Shown here: in pieces, positions 1-4,867 of the stretch | Layout of the letters: each line of letters opens with the position of its first letter | Position numbering within the stretch: position 1 is the stretch's first letter | Assembly: GCA_029934215.1 (NCBI GenBank) | Contig: JAOZMR010000212.1 | Location: forward strand, 1-5,140 | Length of the DNA stretch: 5,140 nucleotides | Direction of reading: 5' to 3' | Source of the DNA: Pontiellaceae bacterium | GTDB taxonomy: Bacteria; Verrucomicrobiota; Kiritimatiellia; Kiritimatiellales; Tichowtungiaceae | Made by a program: the position numbers and the translations under genes | The notes under the pieces: generated by a model | What the model was told of the DNA's origin: nothing | What the model saw: the letters and a program-made list of their open reading frames with translations, nothing else | Databases searched by the model: none

Positions 1-225
1 TATGATCTGCCGAATCTATCCACGAGAAAAAGCCTCTAAAAAACGCACATTCGTAAAGAGCCGAAAAAATGGGATTGATTTCCGATCAGAAATCGCTCAA
101 TCGACACGTACCTTAAAAAGACCGCCGGCTAGCGCTCGTTTTTTTTGATAAATTTCGGCGATAAAAGCACACTTCGAAAGAAAAAGGCAAGATTACGGTC
201 GTCAAATCCATGCGTAATTTTCTCC

Positions 226-262
226 TCGACCCTTTTTCGGTGGGTCGATTTTCGTTTTTTTT
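226..262 (+). terminator. Rho-independent terminator-like hairpin or attenuator
   Basis: TCGACCC at 226-232 pairs perfectly with GGGTCGA at 242-248 across a 9-nt loop, giving a 7-bp stem. It is followed directly by the T-rich run 249-262, interrupted only by CG. The polarity fits termination of rightward transcription. No rightward gene is visible to its left within the window. It therefore either ends a transcript from outside, or sits in the leader of the hydrolase mRNA as an attenuator about 60 nt before the start codon. I cannot tell which from the sequence. Confidence 0.55.
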
Positions 263-263
263 G

Positions 264-282
264 TTTTCCAATGGTTGGAAAA
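264..282. repeat. Perfect palindrome, TTCCA-N5-TGGAA family, upstream of GH13 gene
   Basis: TTTTCCAATGGTTGGAAAA has 8-bp arms around a 3-nt centre. Its 15-bp core (266-280) matches TTCCAATGNTTGGAA on the plus strand. It ends 40 nt before the hydrolase ATG and directly follows the terminator-like hairpin. It is the only copy in the left half of the window. Its position would suit an operator, but the same site also occurs inside genes, so a promoter-specific role is only one possibility. Confidence 0.85.
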
Positions 283-308
283 CTGGAAAGCTCCGTGGTT
301 TTATGAAC

Positions 309-314
309 TGGAGG
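309..314 (+). promoter_or_regulatory. Shine-Dalgarno site of the GH13 gene
   Basis: TGGAGG is followed by an 8-nt spacer to the ATG at 323. This good site decides the start: the open frame extends to a TTG at 275, but that codon lies inside the palindrome and has no comparable site upstream. Confidence 0.8.
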
Positions 315-322
315 CGAGAAAT

Positions 323-1897
323 ATGTCCAAAAATTTGGGACCCGAATGGGTGAAAAGCGCGGTGTTTTATCAAATCTATCCGCAATCATTTTATGACACC
401 ACTGGTGACGGAATCGGCGATCTGCCGGGCATCATCGAAAAGCTCGATTACATCGAAAACCTTGGGGTCAGCGCAATTTGGGTGAATCCCTGTTTTGTGT
501 CGCCGTTCAACGATGCGGGTTACGACGTGGCGGACTATTGCAACGTGGCTTCGCGCTACGGAACGAACGCCGATCTCGAGAAGCTATTTCGCGAAGCGAA
601 GAAGCGCGGCATCCGCGTTCTGCTCGATCTCGTTCCGGGGCATACGTCCATTGAGCACCCGTGGTTCAAAGCATCGTGCTCGCCGGAAAAGAACGAGTTC
701 TCGAATCGCTACATCTGGACGGATAGCGTCTGGCATAATGGCGGCGAGAAGTGGGCTTCAAAAATGGTTCAGGGGCATTGCGATCGTGACGGCGCGTTTA
801 TGATCAACTATTTCTGTTCGCAGCCCGCGCTCAATTTTGGATTCGCCAAACCGGATCAACCGTGGCAACTCCCGACGACGCACCCCGACGCACAGGCGAC
901 GTGGAAGGCGATGCGCGATGTGATGCGTTTCTGGCTCGATGCAGGCGCGAGCGGGTTCCGCGTCGATATGGCCGGGTCGATCATCCGCAACGACCCCGAC
1001 GCAAAAGAGGCGAAACGTTTCTGGGGCGAAGTTCGCGAGATGCTCGATACGGAATACCCAGAAGCCTTCATCGTTTCCGAATGGACCTGCCCGGAGAACG
1101 CAATCCCCGCCGGATTCCATGCCGACTTTTTCCATTTCAATTCAGGGTACTACGGACTCTTGCGAGGCGAAGCATTTCGCGCGGGTCCTGGCTCCGAGCA
1201 TTTTCAAACGGGCACGAGTTTCTTTGATGCAAAAGGCGAGGGCGATGTGACGCTCTTTATGGATCACTATTTAGAGCAGTACCGGAAAACGAAAAACAAA
1301 GGGTACATTTCCGTACCCGTAGGGAATCACGATCTCGGACGAATTAACTATCGTCGCTCGGTCAAGGATATTGAAATCATCATGGCGTTTTTGCTGACGT
1401 TCCCCGGCACGCCGTTCCTTTATTATGGCGATGAAATTGGCATGAAGCATCTACCGAACACGCCGAACCGCGAAGGCGGATATCAGCCGCGCATCGGCGC
1501 ACGAACCCCAATGCAATGGACGGCGGACCAAAAGGACAACGGCTACCTGCCGATCGATACCTCGGAAACTGCGCCGAACGTTGCCGAACAGGACGAGAAG
1601 AAAAGCTCGCTACTCAACATCACCCGCAAGCTCATCGACTTGCGAAGCACCGAACCCGCGCTCGCCGCCGATGCGGATTTTGAAGTTCTGTATGCGGAAA
1701 AGAACAAATATCCCTTCGTCTTCCAGCGTTCCAAGGGTCGAAAAAAAGTAGTGGTTGCATTCAATCCTGCGGCGCGGGAGGTTTCGATTCCGCTAGCGGT
1801 TTCGGCGGGCGAAATGCTCGCCGGTTCTGGCGCGAAGATTGCTGATGGGCAACTCGTTATGAAGGGTCAATCGTACGGCGTTTGGGCGTTGATTTAG
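323..1897 (+). CDS. GH13 family glycoside hydrolase (alpha-glucosidase/alpha-amylase type), cytoplasmic
   Basis: The 524-residue protein has a retaining alpha-glucan-active TIM-barrel catalytic domain (about 10-440) and a C-terminal beta domain (about 445-524). All conserved GH13 regions are visible. There is a Ca-site-like loop DTTGDGIGD (25-33) and GYDVADY near residue 68. Region I is DLVPGH (102-107). The nucleophile is Asp215 in GFRVD, the acid/base Glu253 in VSEW, and the transition-state stabiliser Asp337 in GNHD. QPALNF serves as region V. Region I has Gly where most members have Asn (usually DxxxNH), and the Ca loop has Thr where DSNGDG is usual. There is no signal peptide, so it likely acts on imported or internal oligosaccharides such as maltodextrin, isomalto-oligosaccharide or trehalose. 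The motifs do not fix the substrate; oligo-1,6-glucosidase and trehalose-synthase relatives are alternatives. The ATG at 323 is chosen for its TGGAGG site. The gene converges with the glycosyltransferase and overlaps its stop by 4 nt. Confidence 0.93.
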   Translation: MSKNLGPEWVKSAVFYQIYPQSFYDTTGDGIGDLPGIIEKLDYIENLGVSAIWVNPCFVSPFNDAGYDVADYCNVASRYGTNADLEKLFREAKKRGIRVLLDLVPGHTSIEHPWFKASCSPEKNEFSNRYIWTDSVWHNGGEKWASKMVQGHCDRDGAFMINYFCSQPALNFGFAKPDQPWQLPTTHPDAQATWKAMRDVMRFWLDAGASGFRVDMAGSIIRNDPDAKEAKRFWGEVREMLDTEYPEAFIVSEWTCPENAIPAGFHADFFHFNSGYYGLLRGEAFRAGPGSEHFQTGTSFFDAKGEGDVTLFMDHYLEQYRKTKNKGYISVPVGNHDLGRINYRRSVKDIEIIMAFLLTFPGTPFLYYGDEIGMKHLPNTPNREGGYQPRIGARTPMQWTADQKDNGYLPIDTSETAPNVAEQDEKKSSLLNITRKLIDLRSTEPALAADADFEVLYAEKNKYPFVFQRSKGRKKVVVAFNPAAREVSIPLAVSAGEMLAGSGAKIADGQLVMKGQSYGVWALI

Positions 1898-2619
1898 TTT
1901 TTTGGCGAACGCCGGCAGCGCGCGCTGAAGAGTAGGCGCCAAACTTCACCCAAGGCCTCAAAGATTATTTTATTGCTCATTTTCGATTCGCCGCTTCGGC
2001 GCTCTTCAAAGACGATTGGTGTTTCAGCGATGGTGAAGCCTTTCATCCATGCTCGATGCGTCATTTCGACCTGAAATGAGTAGCCGTTGGAGTTGATGCG
2101 CTCAAGGTCGATGGCCTCGAGCACGCGCCTGCGAAAACATTTAAACCCACCCGTTGGATCGGTGAACGGCATGCCGGTGATGATTTTAACATAAATTCCG
2201 GCTCCTCGACTGAGCATTAGCCGGGATAGTGGCCAGTTCATGATTCGGATTCCGCCGACGTATCGTGAGCCGAGGACCAGGTCGGCGTCCTGCGCCGCTT
2301 CGAGGAATTGGGGTATCGCGTTTGGATCATGAGAAAAGTCTGCGTCCATTTCGAAAATGAATTCGTAATCGCGTTCCAATGCCCATTTGAAGCCAGCCAG
2401 ATAGGCTCGCCCTAGACCGTTTTTGTTTTTGCGGTGCACAATGTGGATTCGCTTGTCGTTGGCAATAAGCTCGTCTGCGAGTTCGCCTGTGCCATCGGGA
2501 GAGTTGTCATCCACGAAAAGGATATGTGCGTTCGGAGAGCCCGCGAGAACGGCTTGGGTTATTGCGCGTATGTTTTCACGCTCATTATAGGTTGGGATGA
2601 TAATTAGGGCTTTTTTCAT
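1894..2619 (-). CDS. DPM1-type polyprenol-phosphate glycosyltransferase (GT2)
   Basis: The 241-residue GT-A enzyme resembles dolichol/polyprenol-phosphate mannosyltransferases, which move a sugar from a nucleotide donor (GDP-mannose in the type enzymes) to a polyprenyl phosphate at the inner face of the membrane. Visible motifs are PTYNERENI (9-17), VDDNSPDGT (36-44), GLGRAYLAGF (68-77), the metal-binding DAD in MDADFSHDP (91-99), GSRY (117-120), TDPTGGFKCF (153-162), NGYSFQVEM (178-186) and FEERRSGESKMS (204-215). The length equals that of the catalytic domain alone. There is no C-terminal membrane domain such as a GtrA or PMT fusion, so it probably binds the membrane peripherally. The sugar transferred cannot be read from the sequence. 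The start ATG (2619) has only a weak GCGGGG upstream. Its 35-nt spacing behind rlmN suggests it is the second gene of a minus-strand transcript. Its stop overlaps the stop of the convergent hydrolase. Confidence 0.9.
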   Translation of the reverse strand: MKKALIIIPTYNERENIRAITQAVLAGSPNAHILFVDDNSPDGTGELADELIANDKRIHIVHRKNKNGLGRAYLAGFKWALERDYEFIFEMDADFSHDPNAIPQFLEAAQDADLVLGSRYVGGIRIMNWPLSRLMLSRGAGIYVKIITGMPFTDPTGGFKCFRRRVLEAIDLERINSNGYSFQVEMTHRAWMKGFTIAETPIVFEERRSGESKMSNKIIFEALGEVWRLLFSARCRRSPKN

Positions 2620-2654
2620 AGCCCCGCGATTCTACGTAAAAGTGCGCGAAGAGT

Positions 2655-3647
2655 TCAATCACTAACTGTGCGAATTTCTTTCTTCTCCCCCAGCTGACCG
2701 CATGCTGCGGCGATATCTTCGCCGAGCGAGTAACGGAGTGTCACTTTAAAGCCTGCGTTTTTTAAGCTGTCGCCGAATGCTTTTCGAGCATCCAGCGAAA
2801 CGGGCTTGTATTTCGCGCTGGGATGCGCGTTGAACTGTATCAGGTTGATGTGCGCGTTGGTGCCTTGTAGAAAATCGAGTAGTGCAGCGAGGTCTTCGGG
2901 TGAATCGTTGACGTCTTTTAGCATCAGGTATTCGATCATCGAGTTTCCAAGGTCTGGAAGAATTGCTTTCAATTTCTTCAAGGTTTGGAAGCGAGCAATC
3001 GGCATGAGCTTTTCGCGTATATCTTGGCGTGCGCTGTGGAGGCTCAATGCGAGCTGAATGGCGGGAAAGTGTTCGCGAAAACGAAGCATCGCATCGGGTA
3101 TGCCGACTGTGGAAACCATTAGGTGGTTTTCGGATATGTTGAAGAAGCGTGGGTCGCGCAGGGTTTCCAAGCATTGGAAGAGGTTTGTTTCGTTGTGAAG
3201 CGGCTCGCCCATTCCCATGATGACGATGTTTCTGAGGCGCCGTCCTTCTTCGCGAAGAAGGCGCTTGGCGAGCAACACCTGGTCGAGCATTTCGTCGGCG
3301 GTCAGGTTGCGCGTGAGACCCATGGCGCCGGTCGCGCAGAATTGACAGTCCGCCGCGCATCCGATTTGCGAGGAAATGCAAAGGCTTGTCCGACCCGACG
3401 CGATTCGCAGAACGACGGCTTCGACTTTTCCTCCGTCTTCCACGCATTGGAAAACCAGCTTGGTTGCGCCATCGGTTTTGGAATCGTGCCGCTCAACAAG
3501 TTCCATCCCTTGGAAAAACTCGGATGCGGGTTCTGGGCATTCTTCAGGAGGGAGCGCCTTTTTCAGGTAGGCGTTGAGGAGTTTTTTGCGCTGATACGGG
3601 TCTCGGATTCGTTTTTCCAAGGTTTGGATGTCGTAGATAGATTTCAT
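2655..3647 (-). CDS. rlmN: RlmN/Cfr-family radical SAM 23S rRNA methyltransferase
   Basis: The 330-residue radical SAM enzyme is expected to methylate A2503 of 23S rRNA (C2 in RlmN). The iron-sulfur motif CAADCQFC supplies Cys97, 101 and 104. SSQIGC precedes it, with Cys90 where RlmN has its first catalytic Cys. GMGEP is at 145-149, and ALSLHSA (200-206) resembles the RlmN region. The C-terminal LGEDIAAACGQL holds the Cys that carries the methyl group. All residues for the two-cysteine mechanism are therefore present. The protein is shorter than E. coli RlmN (384). Its N-terminal part (1-75) lacks the recognisable W-x-Y and 'MTNLSK'-like segment. RlmN is preferred over the related resistance enzyme Cfr because of the genomic setting, but Cfr-like C8 activity cannot be excluded. 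The ATG at 3647 is the first Met before the family-like start MKSIYD; no Shine-Dalgarno site is visible. The open frame runs further upstream to 4079 but is there antisense to the next gene. Six exact or degenerate palindrome copies lie inside the gene. Confidence 0.9.
   Translation of the reverse strand: MKSIYDIQTLEKRIRDPYQRKKLLNAYLKKALPPEECPEPASEFFQGMELVERHDSKTDGATKLVFQCVEDGGKVEAVVLRIASGRTSLCISSQIGCAADCQFCATGAMGLTRNLTADEMLDQVLLAKRLLREEGRRLRNIVIMGMGEPLHNETNLFQCLETLRDPRFFNISENHLMVSTVGIPDAMLRFREHFPAIQLALSLHSARQDIREKLMPIARFQTLKKLKAILPDLGNSMIEYLMLKDVNDSPEDLAALLDFLQGTNAHINLIQFNAHPSAKYKPVSLDARKAFGDSLKNAGFKVTLRYSLGEDIAAACGQLGEKKEIRTVSD
2945..2959. repeat. TTCCA-N5-TGGAA palindrome inside rlmN
   Basis: TTCCAAGGTCTGGAA is an exact TTCCA-N5-TGGAA site. 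On the rlmN strand it is read in the phase L-P-D-L-G, unlike the other copies in this gene, which are read F-Q-x-x-E. Confidence 0.75.
3165..3179. repeat. TTCCAA-N3-TTGGAA palindrome inside rlmN
   Basis: TTCCAAGCATTGGAA has perfect 6-bp arms. On the minus strand it reads TTCCAATGCTTGGAA, which matches the commonest core. It encodes F-Q-C-L-E (RlmN residues 157-161). Confidence 0.85.
3438..3452. repeat. TTCCA-N5-TGGAA palindrome inside rlmN
   Basis: TTCCACGCATTGGAA has exact 5-bp arms. On the minus strand it encodes F-Q-C-V-E (RlmN residues 66-70). It lies 63 nt from the next copy at 3501. Confidence 0.8.
3501..3515. repeat. TTCCA-N5-TGGAA palindrome inside rlmN
   Basis: TTCCATCCCTTGGAA has exact 5-bp arms and a divergent centre. 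On the minus strand it encodes F-Q-G-M-E (RlmN residues 45-49). Confidence 0.75.
3615..3629. repeat. One-mismatch TTCCA-N5-TGGAA copy near the rlmN start
   Basis: TTCCAAGGTTTGGAT differs from the pattern only in its last base. On the minus strand it encodes I-Q-T-L-E (RlmN residues 7-11), in the same phase as the three exact F-Q-x-x-E copies. Confidence 0.6.
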
Positions 3648-3648
3648 A

Positions 3649-3655
3649 GAGGTGA
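3649..3655 (+). promoter_or_regulatory. Possible Shine-Dalgarno site of the RlmI/K-like gene
   Basis: GAGGTGA is a 7-base match to the Shine-Dalgarno consensus. It lies 13 nt before the ATG at 3669, longer than usual. It immediately adjoins the oppositely oriented rlmN start codon (3645-3647). It favours 3669 over the in-frame ATG at 3711, which has only AGGCAG upstream. Confidence 0.4.
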
Positions 3656-3668
3656 AGTCTATCGCAAA

Positions 3669-4634
3669 ATGCAGTTTCCAAACATCGGAAAAACAGGCAG
3701 AGTTTTTCCAATGTTTGGAAAAGCCATAGATAGACGTGCGGGATTGGATGCTATAACGAATGCGTACCGATTGGTGCATCGCGATGAGGTCGGAGAGTTT
3801 TCGATTGATCGATTCGGCGATTGGCTTTTGGTGACGGGGTATAACGAGGCACTGTCGTCCAAGCAGCTTCTTCGGGAAATTGGGTCGGATCTGCGAACGA
3901 TTCCTTGTACGGGCGGGATTGTGCGGACGAATCGGCGCGATCCGCATCGAAATAAATTGTTCAGCGATCTGGAGTCGTTCGGCGAGGCGCCGGCGTCTAC
4001 GTTTTCGGTGAGAGAGCATGGGCTGCGGTTTGAGATTTCTCTCAACGAGTCGCAGCACCCGGGGCTGTTTCTGGATCAACGCGAGTCGCGCCGACGGGTC
4101 GCGGAGAGATCCAAAGGCAAGCGGGTCGCAAATCTATTTTCGTTTACCTGTTCCTTTTCGGTCGCGGCGGCGGATGCTGGAGCCGAGGTGGTCTTTTCGG
4201 TCGATTTAGCGGCAGGCTGTCTAGAGCGAGGGACGCGTAATTTCGCATTAAACGGTCTGGCGGACTCTGGGCGCGGCAAATTTATCAAAGAAGATGTACG
4301 CAAGTGGCTGGCACGGCAGGTGCGAAAAAAAGAGGCAGATCCGGCTGGGTTTGTTCCGTGGGATGTTGTTGTTTGCGATCCTCCGGTGTTTGCCGTTGCG
4401 AAAAAAGGGGATGCTTTTTCGGTTAAAAAGGAGTGGTCGGGTCTTGCAAAAAGCGTTCGAACGATTTTATCAGAGGACGGGGTTGCTTTGTTTGCAAATA
4501 ATCATCGGGGCGGCGATGACGGTTTTTATTTCTCGACTCTTCAGCCGCTTTTTCGAACGGTCGAAGCCCTTCCTCCTCCCGTTGATTTTCCAACCATTGG
4601 AACTCCGCATGTTCGAACATTCTGGTGTAACTAA
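3669..4634 (+). CDS. RlmI/RlmK-like class I SAM-dependent RNA methyltransferase
   Basis: The protein has 321 residues from 3669, or 307 from the in-frame ATG at 3711. It belongs to the COG1092-type methyltransferases that methylate bases of 23S rRNA. The region AIDRRAGL..TNAYRLVH (19-37) followed by SIDRFGDWLLV matches the family's pre-catalytic domain. HPGLFLDQR (130-138) and the SAM-binding motif NLFSFTCSFSVAAADAGA (155-172) follow. FALNG comes next, then motif IV CDPPVF with Asp237-Pro-Pro, and finally the family-like C-terminal tail DFPTIGTPHVRTF. The usual N-terminal PUA domain is absent. Motif I has Cys161 where the family normally has Gly (YTG). The target base is not predictable, although RlmI-type m5C of 23S rRNA is the nearest model. 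The gene diverges from rlmN with only 21-63 nt between starts, so both promoters must be compressed or lie within the neighbouring gene. The start is uncertain. Residues 3-8 and 13-18 of the longer form are simply translated palindromes, which leaves the 3711 start open. Confidence 0.87.
   Translation: MQFPNIGKTGRVFPMFGKAIDRRAGLDAITNAYRLVHRDEVGEFSIDRFGDWLLVTGYNEALSSKQLLREIGSDLRTIPCTGGIVRTNRRDPHRNKLFSDLESFGEAPASTFSVREHGLRFEISLNESQHPGLFLDQRESRRRVAERSKGKRVANLFSFTCSFSVAAADAGAEVVFSVDLAAGCLERGTRNFALNGLADSGRGKFIKEDVRKWLARQVRKKEADPAGFVPWDVVVCDPPVFAVAKKGDAFSVKKEWSGLAKSVRTILSEDGVALFANNHRGGDDGFYFSTLQPLFRTVEALPPPVDFPTIGTPHVRTFWCN
3674..3692. repeat. Imperfect palindrome at the rlmN/methyltransferase divergence
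   Basis: The core TTCCAAACATCGGAA (3676-3690) has one mismatch in its right arm. On the minus strand it matches TTCCAATGNTTGGAA except for that base. It lies between the two divergent start codons, or at the very start of the plus-strand gene if that gene begins at 3669 (read F-P-N-I-G). Confidence 0.7.
3704..3722. repeat. Perfect palindrome overlapping a candidate start codon
   Basis: TTTTCCAATGTTTGGAAAA has 8-bp arms and a 3-nt centre. It differs from the copy at 264-282 by one central base. The ATG at 3711-3713 overlaps the centre of the palindrome and is in frame with the plus-strand methyltransferase. The copy begins 30 nt after the start of the previous one. Confidence 0.85.
4586..4602. 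repeat. TTCCAA-N3-TTGGAA palindrome near the methyltransferase 3' end
   Basis: TTTTCCAACCATTGGAA contains a perfect core at 4588-4602. On the minus strand the core is TTCCAATGGTTGGAA, identical to the copy at 266-280. It is coding (F-P-T-I-G), 30 nt before the stop codon, where the family normally has D-F-P. Confidence 0.8.
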
Positions 4635-4770
4635 AGGGTGCTCGCAAAGTTTTTCCGCTCCAGCGTTTGCCATTCGACGAAAGAATTGTTTGACTTTTAA
4701 TTTATTGTTACCTGAACCCGTTGGATAATTTTTAAAACAGCTGTTTCGAGCGAAAAACCAAATTTATTCA

Positions 4771-4794
4771 CGGCAAAATGTGCCGCAACGCACA
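4771..4794. other. Two mutually exclusive small hairpins
   Basis: CGGCA (4771-4775) can pair with TGCCG (4781-4785). Alternatively TGTGC (4779-4783) can pair with GCACA (4790-4794). The two 5-bp stems overlap. They lie in the 233-nt stretch after the methyltransferase gene, which otherwise holds only a perfect 12-bp palindrome AAACAGCTGTTT at 4735-4746. No gene is visible here and the significance is unclear. Confidence 0.25.
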
Positions 4795-4803
4795 GATTTC
4801 CAT

Positions 4804-4829
4804 GCGAAGCCTTACACTTCGCGTTGTTT
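4804..4829 (+). terminator. Weak terminator-like hairpin after the methyltransferase gene
   Basis: GCGAAG (4804-4809) pairs with CTTCGC (4817-4822) across a 7-nt loop and is followed by GTTGTTT. The T content is poor and it lies 170 nt beyond the stop codon, so this is only a possible end for the plus-strand transcript. Confidence 0.3.
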
Positions 4830-4867
4830 CCATCCAGAAAAGCACTCGAGGGGTGAATGGCACTAAG

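Larger units (their letters stand above)
1..322. other. Non-coding leader region upstream of the GH13 gene
   Basis: I see no convincing gene here. Short minus-strand open frames between 113 and 389 have low-complexity, K/R/F-rich translations, run into the hydrolase gene and resemble no family. The stretch is rich in A and T runs. It contains a T-run at about 139-146, a terminator-like hairpin at 226-262 and a perfect palindrome at 264-282. No promoter with good -35 and -10 boxes stands out. TTGGAA at 275-280 with TTTTAT at 299-304 (18-nt gap) is only a weak match and would place the transcript start almost on the ribosome binding site. The upstream gene lies outside the window. Confidence 0.6.

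Noticed and set aside
123..146. GC-rich patch followed by a T-run, as a possible terminator
   Set aside because: Only a 3-bp CGC/GCG stem forms directly before the T-run, too weak to call.
113..389. Two overlapping minus-strand open frames upstream of the hydrolase
   Set aside because: They overlap the real start and the Shine-Dalgarno site of the hydrolase, have K/R/F/S-rich translations from A/T runs, and show no family features.
1904..1927. GC-rich palindrome CAGCGCGCGCTG and GGCG/CGCC at the convergent junction, as a bidirectional terminator
   Set aside because: The T-run precedes the hairpins on the plus strand, and no T-run follows them on the minus strand, so the polarity is wrong in both directions.
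3123..3668. In-frame upstream extension of the plus-strand methyltransferase
   Set aside because: It is antisense to well-supported rlmN coding sequence, and the translation does not resemble the family's N-terminus.
2945..3720. CRISPR-like array reading of the clustered palindromes
   Set aside because: The repeated unit is only about 15 bp, spacing is irregular, and the copies lie within an intact rlmN coding sequence.
3648..4079. Upstream extension of the rlmN frame on the minus strand
   Set aside because: It is antisense to the methyltransferase gene and is Arg-rich, as shadow frames are. The family-like protein begins at MKSIYD.
4690..4729. TTGACT and GATAAT boxes after the methyltransferase gene, as a promoter
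   Set aside because: The boxes are 28 nt apart rather than about 17, and no plus-strand gene follows.
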